A DNA stretch of 64,000 bases, taken from the NCBI RefSeq assembly GCF_900103475.1, contig NZ_FNHG01000010.1, positions 42,447 to 106,446 of the forward strand, written 5' to 3'. Below, in pieces: positions 1 to 10,994 of this stretch. Below the pieces are notes generated by a model. The model saw nothing but the letters and a program-made list of their open reading frames with translations, made no database searches and was not told the DNA's origin. This DNA is from Maricaulis salignorans (GTDB taxonomy: Bacteria > Pseudomonadota > Alphaproteobacteria > Caulobacterales > Maricaulaceae). Position numbers and translations under genes: made by a program. Numbering within the stretch: position 1 is the stretch's first letter; each line of letters opens with the position of its first letter.

Positions 1-326
1 TCAAAACCGTCCGGAATATCGTCGCTGAGGCCGGAACCCTCATCATCATCCTCATCATCATCGACGACGATGTCATCACCGGCTTCACCGACTTCAGGCG
101 TATCGTCGACCTCATCCTCGAAACCGTCAGCCTCAACCACTTTGGCCTTGGCGGGCGCTTCGTCATCATCGACGGGCTCCGGCGCTACTTTCAGCCGCAC
201 GGGCACCAGTTCGGGATCGAACTCGTGAGCACACTTCGGACATCGCGCCGGGCGACGGCCCAGATCGTAAAATTTGGCGGCGCACTTCGGACAAGTGCGC
301 TTGGAGCCCAGTTCTTGTTTGGCCAT
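1..326 (-). CDS. TIGR02300 family (FYDLN acid domain) protein, 3' end outside window
   Basis: The reading frame starts at an ATG at 326 (minus strand), preceded by GAAGGG, and is still open at base 1, so the C-terminus is missing. The N-terminus MAKQELGSKRTC is followed by two CxxC pairs (TCPKC and RCPKC), a zinc-ribbon-like arrangement flanking the FYDLGRRP motif that names the family. After about residue 50 the protein becomes a low-complexity acidic tail with runs of Asp. This matches alphaproteobacterial TIGR02300 proteins, whose function is unknown. It is divergent from aroA, with a 111-base spacer. Confidence 0.88.
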   Translation of the reverse strand, partial: MAKQELGSKRTCPKCAAKFYDLGRRPARCPKCAHEFDPELVPVRLKVAPEPVDDDEAPAKAKVVEADGFEDEVDDTPEVGEAGDDIVVDDDEDDDEGSGLSDDIPDGF

Positions 327-437
327 GACATCCCTTCACAACCGGTTTTGTTTTTCGGCGCGACCCGTTGCCACGATCACCGCGCTCTGTCAAAACCTGA
401 TCGCCGTCTTCTCACCCTAATCGTTGAAATTCAGTTG

Positions 438-1778
438 ATGACCCAGCTTGCCCCCCAATTGCAAGGCCCGTTTTTGGCGCGTCCGAGTAGACCGCTGACC
501 GGCAGCCTCTCCGCGCCGGCCGACAAGTCGATTTCGCATCGCGCCCTGATCTTTGCGGGGCTGGCCCAGGGCGAGAGCCGCATCGCCGGCCTGCTCGAGA
601 GCGATGATGTTCTCAACACAGCGAAGGCCATCGCCTCGCTGGGCGCCGAGGTGGAACGCCTCGGCCCCGGCAGCTGGCGGGTCGTGGGCCGCGGCGGGCG
701 GTTCGCATCACCGCGCTCACCGCTCGATTTCGGCAATTCGGGCACAGGTGTCCGGCTGATGATGGGTGCCATCGCCGGCAGCGGCGCCGGCGCGGTCTTC
801 ACCGGCGATGCCAGCCTCTCATCACGCCCGATGCGGCGCGTGACCGATCCGCTGGAGTTAATGGGCGCCGGCTTCACCAGCACTGACGGGCGCCTGCCCG
901 CCACCCTGGCCCCGTCACGCTTGAAGGGTATTGCCTATGCGCCGCCCATCGCTTCCGCCCAGGTGAAGTCGGCCATCCTGCTCGCCGGCCTCGGCGCCAG
1001 CGGTGAGACCGTCATCACCGAACACCACGCCACCCGCGATCACACCGAGACCATGCTGCGTGCCTTCGGCGTCACGCTCGAGGTCACGCGCAGCGAGGAC
1101 GGCGTCCGGATCCGCCTGCCCGGCCACCAGACACTGAAAGCCCAGGACCTCACCGTCCCGGGCGACCCGTCCTCGATCGGCTTTGCACTTGTCGCTGCCT
1201 TGATCACACCCGGCTCCTGCGTCCAGATCAACGGCGTGATGGACAATCCCTCGCGTACCGGACTGATCGAGACGCTCCGAGAAATGGGAGCCGATCTGGA
1301 GACCACGGCCGGACCGTTCATGGCCGGCGAGCGGACGATGAATATCACCGCACGCCACTCCACACTGCGCGGGGTCGAAGTGCCGGCCGATCGCGCGCCC
1401 TCGATGATCGATGAATACCCAATCCTCGGCGTCGCGGCGGCCTGCGCCACCGGCAATACCCACATGGCCGGCCTCGCCGAATTGCGCGCCAAGGAGAGCG
1501 ACCGGCTGACCGGCACCGCCGAGCTTCTGCGCCTCAATGGCGTTGAGCTGAATGTTGGCGAGGACAGCCTGACGGTCACCGGCAAAGGACCGGGCTCGGT
1601 CGCGGGTGGCGGCATGGTGCCGACCCATCATGACCACCGCCTGGCCATGAGCGCCCTCGTGCTCGGCCTGGCGTCGCAGCAGCCGGTGCGCATTGACGAT
1701 GCATCGATGATCGCCACCAGCTATCCCCGCTTCGCCGACGACATGATGGCGCTCGGCGCGACACTGGAGTCGATCTGA
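438..1778 (+). CDS. aroA: 3-phosphoshikimate 1-carboxyvinyltransferase (EPSP synthase)
   Basis: Transfers enolpyruvyl from PEP to shikimate-3-phosphate, the sixth step of the shikimate pathway (cytosolic). The ATG at 438 gives 446 residues and starts just before the conserved N-terminus; the frame is open upstream, but that part looks non-coding. [45 protein letters not shown] and RAKESDRL are visible, and the overall pattern resembles class II (CP4-like) enzymes. The loop that reads N-A-A-T-G in CP4 is N-S-G-T-G here, so glycine is kept at the position linked to glyphosate tolerance. The cmk start lies one base beyond the stop codon, so the two genes are probably cotranscribed. Confidence 0.97.
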   Translation: MTQLAPQLQGPFLARPSRPLTGSLSAPADKSISHRALIFAGLAQGESRIAGLLESDDVLNTAKAIASLGAEVERLGPGSWRVVGRGGRFASPRSPLDFGNSGTGVRLMMGAIAGSGAGAVFTGDASLSSRPMRRVTDPLELMGAGFTSTDGRLPATLAPSRLKGIAYAPPIASAQVKSAILLAGLGASGETVITEHHATRDHTETMLRAFGVTLEVTRSEDGVRIRLPGHQTLKAQDLTVPGDPSSIGFALVAALITPGSCVQINGVMDNPSRTGLIETLREMGADLETTAGPFMAGERTMNITARHSTLRGVEVPADRAPSMIDEYPILGVAAACATGNTHMAGLAELRAKESDRLTGTAELLRLNGVELNVGEDSLTVTGKGPGSVAGGGMVPTHHDHRLAMSALVLGLASQQPVRIDDASMIATSYPRFADDMMALGATLESI

Positions 1779-1779
1779 G

Positions 1780-2406
1780 ATGATTATCGCTGTTGATGGA
1801 CCGCTCGCTTCGGGCAAGGGCACGATCGCCAAGGCACTCGCGCGTCATTTCGGCCTGCCGCACCTCGATACCGGCTCATTGTATCGCGCCACGGCTGTCG
1901 CGGTGATTGATGCGGCGATCGATCCGGCCGACGAGGCCGCTGCGGCAGCCGCAGCGCGCGCCCTCGATGTCACCGCGATCGATGAGACCCGCATTCGCAC
2001 CGCCGATGCCGGAGCGATGGCGTCTCGCGTCGCGGCCCTGCCCGCCGTGCGCGCGGCGCTTTATGAGTTGCAGCGCGATTTTGCCGAGCAGGCCGGCGGC
2101 GCCATTCTGGACGGCCGCGATATCGGCACCGTGATCTGCCCCGATGCCGGTGTGAAACTGTATGTCACCGCCAATGCCGAAACCCGGGCCGACCGGCGCT
2201 GGCGCGAACTGACGGCGAAAGGCGATCCGATCAGTTATGAAACCGTGCTGGCCCAGACGCGCGAACGAGACGCGCGCGACACCGAGCGCGCCGACGCCCC
2301 CATGCGCCCCGCGGACGACGCAACCTTGCTTGATACCTCGTCCTTGAGTATAGACGCGGCGATTGCTGCGGCCATTCAGATTGTGGAAAACGCTAGGAAG
2401 GCGTGA
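1780..2406 (+). CDS. cmk: (d)CMP kinase
   Basis: Phosphorylates CMP and dCMP with ATP in pyrimidine nucleotide salvage. The 208-residue product is close to the usual length (about 210-230). The P-loop GPLASGKGT sits at residues 7-15, followed by LDTGSLYRA, which contacts substrate, and the GRDIGT motif near residue 110 typical of bacterial CMP kinases. The gene follows aroA almost without a gap and precedes rpsA. The aroA-cmk-rpsA order is conserved in alphaproteobacteria. Confidence 0.96.
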   Translation: MIIAVDGPLASGKGTIAKALARHFGLPHLDTGSLYRATAVAVIDAAIDPADEAAAAAAARALDVTAIDETRIRTADAGAMASRVAALPAVRAALYELQRDFAEQAGGAILDGRDIGTVICPDAGVKLYVTANAETRADRRWRELTAKGDPISYETVLAQTRERDARDTERADAPMRPADDATLLDTSSLSIDAAIAAAIQIVENARKA

Positions 2407-2590
2407 CCCACAAGGGCTTTGGCGATCTAGAAACCGGGCTTACCGACTTCAAAACGCGCGCGATTTCAGGATCGCAGCGGGTTTCGATATTGGCGCCCAT
2501 GGAAAAACCCCTTGCCGGGCCAATCTGGCCCAGCGATGCGAACTACCCCGCATTTTGCGGCTCGCATCGCATTCTGGAGCAACCTCTTAC

Positions 2591-4294
2591 ATGTCTACCG
2601 AAACCCTTACCCCGACGACCGACGATTTTGCCGCCATGCTCGAAGCGAGCCTGGCCGGCCGCGACCTTGCCGAAGGCCAGGTCATCAAGGGCATTGTCAC
2701 CGCCATTGAAAATGATGCCGTCGTCGTCGACGTAGGTCTCAAGACCGAAGGCCGTATTCCGGTCCGCGAATTTACCGGTCCTGGTTCCAAAGCCCCCAAA
2801 GTGGGTGATGAAGTCGAAGTCTTCCTCGAGCGTATCGAAAACGCCCTCGGTGAAGCCATGCTGTCGCGCGACAAGGCCCGCCGCGAAGAAAGCTGGGATC
2901 GCCTCGAGCAGTCCTTCGAAAAGAAAGAACCTGTCAACGGTGCCATCGTCGGCCGCGTCAAGGGTGGCTTCACGGTCGATCTGGGCGGCGCTAGCGCCTT
3001 CCTGCCCGGCTCGCAAGTCGATATCCGCCCTGTGCGCGATGTCGGCCCGCTGATGAACCAGGAACAGCCATTCGCCGTTCTCAAAATGGACCGTCCGCGC
3101 GGCAATATCGTCGTTTCGCGTCGTGCCGTGCTTGAAGAATCGCGTGCCGAACAGCGTGCAGAACTCGTCGGTCAGCTGGCCGAGGGCGAAGCCCGTGACG
3201 GTATCGTCAAGAACATCACCGATTACGGCGCATTCGTTGATCTCGGCGGCATTGATGGCCTGCTGCACGTCACCGACATGTCGTGGAGCCGCGTGGGTCA
3301 TCCGTCCGAAGTCGTTGAAGTCGGTCAGAACGTCAAAGTTCAGATCATCAAGATCAATAAAGAGACCCAGCGTATCTCGCTCGGCATGAAGCAGCTGATG
3401 TCCGACCCATGGGAAGGCGTTGCCGCCAAATACCCTGTCAGCGCGACATTCAAGGGCCGCGTGACCAATATCGCCGAATACGGTGCCTTCGTTGAACTCG
3501 AAGAAGGCGTTGAAGGCCTGGTCCACGTCTCCGAAATGAGCTGGACCAAGAAGAATATCCACCCAGGCAAGATCCTTTCGACCTCCCAGGAAGTCGAAGT
3601 CATGGTTCTCGATGTCGACGCCGACAAGCGCCGCATCTCGCTCGGTGTCAAACAGACCCAGCGCAATCCATGGGAAGTCTTCGCCGAAACCTATCCGGCC
3701 GGCTCGCAGATCCAGGGTGAAGTCAAGAACATCACCGAATTCGGTCTGTTCGTTGGCCTGGAAGGCGAAATCGACGGCATGGTTCACCTCTCCGACATCT
3801 CCTGGGATCAGTCGGGCGAGCAAGCCATCGAAGCCTTCAAGAAGGGTGACCTGGTTGACGCAAAAGTTCTCGATGTCGACATCGACAAGGAACGCGTCTC
3901 CCTCGGCATCAAGCAGCTGGCCGGCGATCCGATGGATTCCTCCGGTGCCAACCGTGGCGACACCGTGACCTGTACGGTCACCGAAATCACCACTGGCGGT
4001 ATCGAAGTCACCTTCGGCGACGACGCAGCTGTCAAAGCCTTCATCCGCAAGTCCGACCTGTCGCGCGATCGTGCCGAACAGCGTCCGGAGCGTTTTGCGG
4101 TCGGCGACAAGGTCGATGCCCGCATCACCAATGTCGACAAGGCTTCGCGCCGTGTTTCGCTCTCGGTCAAGGCGCTTGAAATCGCCGATGAACGCGATGC
4201 GGTCCAGCAATACGGCTCGTCCGATGCCGGTGCCTCACTCGGTGACATTCTCGGTGCAGCAATGCGCGAGAAGGATGCTGACAAAGGCGAATAG
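2591..4294 (+). CDS. rpsA: 30S ribosomal protein S1
   Basis: RNA-binding ribosomal protein that helps load mRNA on the 30S subunit. The ATG at 2591 gives 567 residues (MSTETLTPTTDDFAAML); the frame is open for 76 more codons upstream, but these have no S1 similarity. Repeated S1 (OB-fold) modules are obvious: VDVGLKTEGRIP, VDLGGASAFLPGSQ, VDLGGIDGLLHVTDMSW, VELEEGVEGLVHVSEMSW, VGLEGEIDGMVHLSDISW and a weaker sixth repeat. Codon use looks biased towards GTC, GAA and CTG as in highly expressed genes. The gene ends at a strong intrinsic terminator. Confidence 0.97.
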   Translation: MSTETLTPTTDDFAAMLEASLAGRDLAEGQVIKGIVTAIENDAVVVDVGLKTEGRIPVREFTGPGSKAPKVGDEVEVFLERIENALGEAMLSRDKARREESWDRLEQSFEKKEPVNGAIVGRVKGGFTVDLGGASAFLPGSQVDIRPVRDVGPLMNQEQPFAVLKMDRPRGNIVVSRRAVLEESRAEQRAELVGQLAEGEARDGIVKNITDYGAFVDLGGIDGLLHVTDMSWSRVGHPSEVVEVGQNVKVQIIKINKETQRISLGMKQLMSDPWEGVAAKYPVSATFKGRVTNIAEYGAFVELEEGVEGLVHVSEMSWTKKNIHPGKILSTSQEVEVMVLDVDADKRRISLGVKQTQRNPWEVFAETYPAGSQIQGEVKNITEFGLFVGLEGEIDGMVHLSDISWDQSGEQAIEAFKKGDLVDAKVLDVDIDKERVSLGIKQLAGDPMDSSGANRGDTVTCTVTEITTGGIEVTFGDDAAVKAFIRKSDLSRDRAEQRPERFAVGDKVDARITNVDKASRRVSLSVKALEIADERDAVQQYGSSDAGASLGDILGAAMREKDADKGE

Positions 4295-4326
4295 GATCGC
4301 TTGTCCCTGCGGGGATGAGTAGAATG

Positions 4327-4360
4327 AACGGCCGGAGCTCCTCGCTCCGGCCGTTTTTTT
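4327..4360 (+). terminator. Rho-independent terminator of rpsA
   Basis: A perfect 12-base stem (4327-4338 with 4344-4355) closes a 5-base loop and runs into seven T residues (4354-4360). It lies 33 bases after the rpsA stop codon and before ihfB, so it separates the two transcripts. Confidence 0.92.
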
Positions 4361-4427
4361 GAATCTGACTCATTGACGCGAGCGGTCGCAAAGGTCAGGT
4401 TTGAACTTTCAGGCGTGGAGCTGTCGC

Positions 4428-4733
4428 ATGATCAAATCCGAGCTGATCGACAAACTGGCCGAGGCCAACCCGCATCTCTATCACCGGGATGTCGAGCGCG
4501 TGGTCAACACGATTCTTGATGGCATTACTGAATCCCTGGCGCGCGGCGAACGTGTCGAACTGCGCGGTTTCGGTGCTTTCTCGGTACGCCACCGTCCGCC
4601 CCGCGTCGGTCGGAACCCACGCACCGGCGACAGTGTTGCCGTCAAGGAAAAACACGTTCCCTTCTTCAAGACCGGCAAGGAATTGCGCGAACGCGTCGAT
4701 GCCTCGCGGGCCTCAAAATCGACACCAGCCTGA
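4428..4733 (+). CDS. ihfB: Integration host factor subunit beta
   Basis: DNA-bending nucleoid protein that pairs with IhfA. The ATG at 4428 ([18 protein letters not shown]) gives 101 residues, normal for the family. The frame extends 9 codons upstream, but family length favours this start. The signature region [21 protein letters not shown] contains the DNA-intercalating proline arm (R-N-P-R-T-G). The short polar C-terminal tail is typical of alphaproteobacterial IhfB. Its position after rpsA is the conserved bacterial order. Confidence 0.96.
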   Translation: MIKSELIDKLAEANPHLYHRDVERVVNTILDGITESLARGERVELRGFGAFSVRHRPPRVGRNPRTGDSVAVKEKHVPFFKTGKELRERVDASRASKSTPA

Positions 4734-4843
4734 CCAGCAGCGAACACTTGCGGCTGTTCACAGCGGCTGTTTAGCGCCGGTCCTCCGGTTTGACGGCGAC
4801 AAGCGGGTTTCCCTCCGGGCGGCGACGCGCTAACTCCACCGGC

Positions 4844-5494
4844 ATGACCGAAATCAAATTCTGTGGCCTGAAAACCGGGCGTGATGTCGCCGCTGCCGTG
4901 CAGGCCGGCGCGCGCTGGACCGGCTATGTGATTTTCCCCGCCAGTCCGCGCCATGTCACACCAGCCCTGGCTGGCGAACTGGCGCATCTGGCGCAAGGCA
5001 CCGAGACCGTCGCCGTAATGGTCGACCCCGATGACGCCCTCCTGGCCCAGATCCGCGACGCCATGCGTCCGGACTGGATCCAGCTGCACGGTTCGGAAGA
5101 CCCCCGGCGCGTGGTCCAGGCGCGTGCCTATGCTCGCCAGGGGATTATCAAGTCTGTCCCGGTGGCCGACGCGAGCGACCTGGAGGCCGCGCGTGCCTAT
5201 GACCGCGTCGCCGACATGCTGTTGTTCGACGCCAAACCGCCGCGGGGCGCCAGCCGGCCCGGCGGCTGGGGTGAGACCTATGATTACGGCCTGCTGAAAA
5301 ACCTGAACCTATCTGTGCCCTGGCTCTTGTCCGGCGGTCTTGATGCCAGCAATGTCGCGGCAGCTGTTGCTGCCTCCGGCGCGAAGGCGGTCGACGTGTC
5401 CTCGGGCATTGAATCGTCGCCGGGCATCAAGGATGCGGCACGGATACAAGCTTTTGCCGACGCGCTGGCACAGCCGGCGCCCGGCCTGACCTGA
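4844..5494 (+). CDS. trpF: Phosphoribosylanthranilate isomerase
   Basis: Converts N-(5-phosphoribosyl)anthranilate to CdRP in tryptophan synthesis. The ATG at 4844 gives 216 residues with the TIM-barrel start [11 protein letters not shown], where Cys7 is the expected catalytic base. [16 protein letters not shown] carries the general-acid aspartate and a substrate loop; [10 protein letters not shown] and [15 protein letters not shown] are the phosphate-binding motifs. It is the first gene of the trpF-trpB-trpA block, 11 bases ahead of trpB. Confidence 0.96.
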   Translation: MTEIKFCGLKTGRDVAAAVQAGARWTGYVIFPASPRHVTPALAGELAHLAQGTETVAVMVDPDDALLAQIRDAMRPDWIQLHGSEDPRRVVQARAYARQGIIKSVPVADASDLEAARAYDRVADMLLFDAKPPRGASRPGGWGETYDYGLLKNLNLSVPWLLSGGLDASNVAAAVAASGAKAVDVSSGIESSPGIKDAARIQAFADALAQPAPGLT

Positions 5495-5505
5495 AGGAGA
5501 GCGCC

Positions 5506-6734
<1,229 letters not shown>

Positions 6735-6738
<4 letters not shown>

Positions 6739-7190
6739 GGATCATCACGGCTTTAGTGCTCTCAGTGGGGCTGTCTTCGGCCTGCTTTGCAGCACGACCC
6801 CATGTCACCAACCCGGTTGGCACTTGGCAGCAAAGTGATGGAGTGGTGGCCGTGGTCACCTTCTTCCGGACCCGAGATCACTACGTCCGTCGGACCGAAG
6901 ATGAGTGGGAAATGCCAGAAGCCGACGAAAGCCCAGCAACAGCCCGGATACTGTTTGTGAACTCAACGCCTGAGCCTCGGGCAGGGTTACTGCAGTGTAT
7001 TGGGTTCCATTTTGGCGACGTTGGTACGCGCATCGGAGAGCCAATACCGTATGAGTTGGAGCCAGGGGAATCCATCCAGCAAACGATTGCTTCGGATGTC
7101 CTCGCCGGTGCTAGCTCGATGTGGTGCCGCTTCATTGGAATGACCAGTGATCGACCATCGGGTCCGTGGTTCTCCGGACATTTCCGCTGA
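6735..7190 (+). CDS. Small exported protein of unknown function inside the trp operon
   Basis: Begins with an ATGA overlap on the trpB stop, so it is probably translationally coupled. The 151-residue product has a cleavable-looking signal peptide ([20 protein letters not shown]) and a mature part of about 130 residues with two Cys (in LLQCIG and MWCRFIG). I recognise no domain. Codon choice looks less GC-rich than in the flanking trp genes, which fits later acquisition. The coding reality rests on the clean signal peptide and the overlap. Confidence 0.6.
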
Positions 7191-7243
7191 TAGCCGAGCC
7201 GGTGCAAAGTCCTGGCGGACTACCAAAAGCAATCAGAGCGGCT

Positions 7244-7271
7244 TGATTGTAACGACACTTGTAGTTACAAT
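7244..7271 (+). promoter_or_regulatory. Predicted brnTA promoter overlapping an operator palindrome
   Basis: TTGATT (7244-7249) and TACAAT (7266-7271), 16 bases apart, resemble -35 and -10 boxes. Inside them lies a perfect 7-base inverted repeat, TTGTAAC (7247-7253) and GTTACAA (7264-7270), separated by 10 bases. BrnA-type antitoxins repress their own operon through such sites. The -10 box ends six bases before the brnT ATG, so transcription would start at or near the start codon. Confidence 0.55.
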
Positions 7272-7276
7272 GCCTC

Positions 7277-7561
7277 ATGTTCGAATGGGATGAGGCGAAG
7301 AACGCGGCCAATATCGCCAAGCACGGGCTGAGTTTTCAGGAGGCCGTGCAGGCCTTTGATGGCCCGGTTTTCACCATTGTCGACGACAGGGTGGATTATG
7401 GCGAATTGCGCGAAATATCGATCGGTCTGATCAAAGACCGCGCCATCATCGCTATCGTTCACACCGACAGGCAGGGCCGCACGCGCCTCATCTCGGCGCG
7501 GCGGGCCAACAGGAAGGAAAGGGCGCTCTATCATGGCCATTATTCGCAAGAAACTCAGTGA
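7277..7561 (+). CDS. brnT: BrnT family toxin (type II toxin-antitoxin)
   Basis: The 94-residue product has the BrnT/DUF497 signature: FEWDEAKNAANIAKHG at the N-terminus and ISARRANRKERALY near the C-terminus. BrnT proteins have a RelE-like fold and act as ribonucleases that arrest translation, neutralised by BrnA. No Shine-Dalgarno sequence precedes the ATG, and the predicted -10 box is only six bases upstream, suggesting a leaderless message. It overlaps brnA by 29 bases. Toxin first, antitoxin second is the normal BrnTA order. Confidence 0.9.
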   Translation: MFEWDEAKNAANIAKHGLSFQEAVQAFDGPVFTIVDDRVDYGELREISIGLIKDRAIIAIVHTDRQGRTRLISARRANRKERALYHGHYSQETQ

Positions 7562-7820
7562 TCTCCACGTCTCCGAGGAGCGTGTCGCCGAGATCGCGAA
7601 CATGCCTGACGAGGATATCGATTATTCTGACATCCCCGAGCTTGATGAGGCATGGTTCGCCAAGGCCGAGCTTCGGATGCCTGTGACCAAGGAACAGGTC
7701 ACGCTCCGCCTTGACGTCGACATTCTCCGCTTCTTCAAGGCGCAGGGCAAAGGCTATCAGACCCGCATCAATGCGGTGCTGCGCGCCTATGTCGATGCGA
7801 TGAAGAAGGGTGAGGCGTGA
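7533..7820 (+). CDS. brnA: BrnA family antitoxin
   Basis: A 95-residue partner of BrnT. The C-terminal half, VTLRLDVDILRFFKAQGKGY followed by QTRINAVLRAYV, is the ribbon-helix-helix DNA-binding module shared by BrnA antitoxins; the acidic N-terminal half (MPDEDIDYSDIPELDEAW) is the toxin-binding type. It should bind the palindrome at 7247-7270 and repress the operon. Only 54 bases separate it from trpA, with no terminator, so read-through into trpA is expected. Confidence 0.9.
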   Translation: MAIIRKKLSDLHVSEERVAEIANMPDEDIDYSDIPELDEAWFAKAELRMPVTKEQVTLRLDVDILRFFKAQGKGYQTRINAVLRAYVDAMKKGEA

Positions 7821-7874
7821 GGCTTCAAGATGTGAGACCTTATCGGCCAACGCCCGCAGGAGCAGACCTCTGAC

Positions 7875-8663
7875 ATGAAAAATCGCCTCACCACCCGTTT
7901 CTCCGAGCTGGAAGCCTGGGGCCGACCCGGTTTTGTCGCCTATATCATGGCCGGCGATGGCGACAGCGCCGGCCTGCTGGCGGCCCTGCCCGAGGCCGGC
8001 GCCGATGTGATCGAGCTGGGCATGCCCTTTACCGATCCGATGGCCGATGGCGCCTCGATCCAGGCCGCCGCCCTGCGCTCGCTTGATGCGGGGATGACGC
8101 TGAAGGGCACGCTCCAACAGGCGCAGGATTTCCGCAAGCATGATCACACCACGCCGATCGTGCTGATGGGCTATGCCAATCCGATCCATTCCATGGGCTG
8201 GGAAAAATTCGCCAAGGCCGCGGCCAAGGCCGGTGTCGACGGGTTGATCTGCGTCGACCTGCCGCCGGAAGAAGACGCCGTGCTGCGGCCGCATCTGGCC
8301 AAGCTCGGCATCTCGATGATCCGCCTAGCCACCCCGACAACCGATGACAAGCGGCTGGCGACTGTGGTCGAAAACACTTCGGGTTTCGTCTATTACGTCT
8401 CAACGACAGGCGTGACCGGAACCGGTTCCGGTGCGGTCACCGATGTCGGCAATGCCGTGGCGCGCGTCAAGGCAGCCAGCGGCCTGCCGGTCGTCGTCGG
8501 TTTCGGTGTACGCACGCCGGAACAGGCCAGGGCGATCGCGCAATGCGCGGATGCTGTGGTGGTGGGTTCGGCGATTGTCGATGCCATGCATGATGGCGGT
8601 GTTGCGGGCGCTGTGAAATTGGTGAAAACCTTGTCTACCGCCACACACGGCGTCAAACGATGA
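7875..8663 (+). CDS. trpA: Tryptophan synthase alpha chain
   Basis: Cleaves indole-3-glycerol phosphate to indole and glyceraldehyde-3-phosphate. The 262-residue TIM barrel shows the catalytic pair Glu47 (VIELGMPF) and Asp58 (DPMADG), and the phosphate-binding motifs [12 protein letters not shown] and [19 protein letters not shown] ribosome-binding site precedes the ATG. It is displaced from trpB by the small exported protein and brnTA, and leads into accD after 31 bases. Confidence 0.97.
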   Translation: MKNRLTTRFSELEAWGRPGFVAYIMAGDGDSAGLLAALPEAGADVIELGMPFTDPMADGASIQAAALRSLDAGMTLKGTLQQAQDFRKHDHTTPIVLMGYANPIHSMGWEKFAKAAAKAGVDGLICVDLPPEEDAVLRPHLAKLGISMIRLATPTTDDKRLATVVENTSGFVYYVSTTGVTGTGSGAVTDVGNAVARVKAASGLPVVVGFGVRTPEQARAIAQCADAVVVGSAIVDAMHDGGVAGAVKLVKTLSTATHGVKR

Positions 8664-8694
8664 GAAACGGACAATGAGGGATCGGGATTCAGAG

Positions 8695-9630
8695 ATGAAC
8701 TGGCTTTCCAAGATCACCCCGCCGGGGATGTCGAAAATCTTCTCCAAGCGGGACACGCCCGACAATCTCTGGGTCAAATGTCCGATCTCGGGCGAGATGG
8801 TGTTCCAGAAGGATCTGGAGGCTGGCCAATTCGTCACGCCTGCGGGTCATCACATGCGTATCGGGCCTGCCTGGCGTTTCCAGTTCACCTTCGACGACGC
8901 GTTTGAGGAGCTCGACACACCGGAAGTCCCGAAGGACCCGCTGAAGTTCCGCGACGAGAAGACCTATGTCTCCAAGATCGCTGCCGCGCGCAAGAAGACC
9001 GGGCGCGACGATGCGATGGCGATTGCCGTCGGCCGCATTGGCGGCGTTGAATCCGTCGTGCTGGTGCAGAATTTCGCCTTCATGGGCGGCTCACTCGGCA
9101 TGGCCGCCGGCGAGAGCTTCATCAAGGCCGCCGAGACCGCGATTGCCAAACGCGCGCCCCTGATCGTCTTCACCGCCGCAGGTGGCGCACGCATGCAGGA
9201 AGGCGCGCTGTCGCTGATGCAGATGCCGCGCACCACGATTGCCGTCGAGATGCTGCGCGATGCGAGCCTGCCCTATGTCGTCGTGCTGACCGATCCGACC
9301 ACGGGCGGCGTCACCGCCTCCTACGCCATGCTCGGCGATGTCCAGATTGCCGAACCGGGCGCATTGATCGGCTTTGCCGGGCCGCGCGTGATCGAACAGA
9401 CCATCCGGGAAAAACTCCCCGAGGGTTTCCAGCGCGCCGAATACCTGCTGGAAAAGGGCATGATCGACCAGGTCGTCCACCGTCACGAAATCCCGGCAAC
9501 GCTGGCTCGCATGCTGCGCGTGCTGATGAAACGTCCAAGCGCGTCCACCCCCGGCCGCCTGGCACCGCCCTCGCCTGACCATGTGGCGGCGGACGGAGGA
9601 TCGCATGAGCACCCGACGCCAGGACATTGA
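8695..9630 (+). CDS. accD: Acetyl-CoA carboxylase carboxyltransferase subunit beta
   Basis: Transfers carboxyl from biotin to acetyl-CoA with AccA, the first committed step of fatty-acid synthesis. The ATG at 8695 ([12 protein letters not shown]) gives 311 residues; seven upstream codons are open but not family-like. [11 protein letters not shown] and [17 protein letters not shown] are the crotonase-fold motifs. The N-terminal zinc ribbon is degenerate: of the four cysteines in E. coli AccD only one remains (K-C-P-I-S-G), as in other alphaproteobacteria I know. The 3' end overlaps folC by 26 bases. Confidence 0.96.
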   Translation: MNWLSKITPPGMSKIFSKRDTPDNLWVKCPISGEMVFQKDLEAGQFVTPAGHHMRIGPAWRFQFTFDDAFEELDTPEVPKDPLKFRDEKTYVSKIAAARKKTGRDDAMAIAVGRIGGVESVVLVQNFAFMGGSLGMAAGESFIKAAETAIAKRAPLIVFTAAGGARMQEGALSLMQMPRTTIAVEMLRDASLPYVVVLTDPTTGGVTASYAMLGDVQIAEPGALIGFAGPRVIEQTIREKLPEGFQRAEYLLEKGMIDQVVHRHEIPATLARMLRVLMKRPSASTPGRLAPPSPDHVAADGGSHEHPTPGH

Positions 9631-10927
9631 CGACGCGCTGACGCGGCTTGCACGGCTTCACCCGAAAAAGATCGACCTGTCGCTGGGGCGGCTGCAGCGT
9701 CTTCTGACAGCGCTGGGAAACCCGCAGGATCACTTGCCGCCGACCATCCATGTCGCCGGCACCAATGGCAAAGGCTCGACCTGCGCCTATCTGGCTCATA
9801 TGGCGCGGGCCAATGGCCAGAAAGTGCATGTCTACACCTCGCCGCATCTGGTCGATTTCAACGAACGCATCCAGATCGACAGCCAGCCGGTTGGCGACCA
9901 GGCCCTGATCGAGGCGTTTGCGCGCTGTGAAGCGGCGAATTTCGGTGAGCCGATCACCTTCTTTGAAATCACCACGGCCGCCGCCTTCCTGCTGTTCAGC
10001 GAACACCCGGCTGACCTGCTTATTCTCGAGGTCGGGCTCGGCGGCCGCTTTGATGCCACCAATGTGATTGCCAAACCCGTCCTGTGCGTCATCACCGCGA
10101 TCGGGCTCGATCACCAGGAATTCCTCGGCAATGACATCGCGGCCATCGCACGCGAGAAGGCCGGGATCTGCAAGTTCGGCGTCCCGACCATTATCGGCCG
10201 TCAAGGGCCGGAGGCCGAGGCCGCCCTGCTCCAGGAAGCGGGCCGCGTGGGTGCACTCGCCTATGTCTGGGGCCAGGACTTCCGGGCCTATCAGCAACAC
10301 GGCCGCCTGACCTATGAAGACGAAAGCCGTGTCTGGGACCTGCCCAGCCCGGGTCTGATCGGGCCGCACCAGATCGATAATGCCGGCGCCGCGGCGGCCT
10401 GTGCCGCTGTGCTGCAATGGCCGGAAAAATGTGTCGCCGACGGCATTGCCCACGCCACCTGGCCGGCACGCCTGCAGAACATCACACGGGGACCGCTCGG
10501 CGAGATTGCCCGCAGCCATAATGCCGAGCTCTGGCTTGATGGCGGCCATAACCCGGCTGCCGCTGCCGCCCTGTCCCACGCCCTGGCCGATATGGATGAG
10601 CGCGAGGACCGGCCGCTGGTCATCATTGCCGGCTTCTCGCCCAACAAGGACGTCGAAGGCTGGTGTTCGCAATTTGCCGGCCTGGCGAGGCGGTTGATCG
10701 CGGTCGAATTCAGTTCCGGGCGCGGCGGGTCGCAGACAGCCGACGCGGTTGCTGCCGCCTCCAATGCCGCCGACCTCAGGGCGGAGACAGCCACCAGCCT
10801 GCTGCTGGCGGTCAAGAATGCGGCCAAGGAAGTCCCCGCCCCGCGTATCCTGATTGGGGGCTCGCTCTATCTGGCCGGCGAAGCCCTGGCCCTGGGCGGT
10901 GCCGCACCACACCAGACGCCGGGCTGA
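9605..10927 (+). CDS. folC: Bifunctional folylpolyglutamate / dihydrofolate synthase
   Basis: Adds glutamate to dihydropteroate or folates (Mur-ligase family). The ATG at 9605 ([20 protein letters not shown]) follows a GGAGGA site inside the accD 3' end; an ATG eight codons earlier is less well placed. [11 protein letters not shown] is the P-loop, [13 protein letters not shown] the folate-binding loop, and [14 protein letters not shown] and [10 protein letters not shown] are Mur-ligase motifs. The product has 440 residues, normal length. The trpFBA-accD-folC order is conserved in Caulobacter-like genomes. Confidence 0.95.
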   Translation: MSTRRQDIDDALTRLARLHPKKIDLSLGRLQRLLTALGNPQDHLPPTIHVAGTNGKGSTCAYLAHMARANGQKVHVYTSPHLVDFNERIQIDSQPVGDQALIEAFARCEAANFGEPITFFEITTAAAFLLFSEHPADLLILEVGLGGRFDATNVIAKPVLCVITAIGLDHQEFLGNDIAAIAREKAGICKFGVPTIIGRQGPEAEAALLQEAGRVGALAYVWGQDFRAYQQHGRLTYEDESRVWDLPSPGLIGPHQIDNAGAAAACAAVLQWPEKCVADGIAHATWPARLQNITRGPLGEIARSHNAELWLDGGHNPAAAAALSHALADMDEREDRPLVIIAGFSPNKDVEGWCSQFAGLARRLIAVEFSSGRGGSQTADAVAAASNAADLRAETATSLLLAVKNAAKEVPAPRILIGGSLYLAGEALALGGAAPHQTPG

Positions 10928-10933
10928 GGCACA

Positions 10934-10964
10934 AAGAAAAACGGGCCCCGAAAGGAGCCCGTTT
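10934..10964. terminator. Terminator shared by trxA (minus) and folC (plus)
   Basis: The inverted repeat AAACGGGC (10939-10946) / GCCCGTTT (10957-10964) has an additional C/G pairing option in its loop. Read on the minus strand it is followed by TTTTTC, a good U-tract for the trxA transcript; on the plus strand the tract is shorter (GTTTCTC). It lies between the convergent folC and trxA genes. Confidence 0.75.
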
Positions 10965-10994
10965 CTCAATTCTGACTGGCCGTGTGGAGCCCGA

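Noticed and set aside
2543..4210. Long open frame (555 codons) on the minus strand opposite rpsA
   Set aside because: A shadow frame caused by the strong codon bias of rpsA; no start signal, and its composition mirrors the S1 repeats.
9311..10969. 552-codon minus-strand frame opposite accD and folC
   Set aside because: Spans two well-supported genes on the other strand and has no family features.
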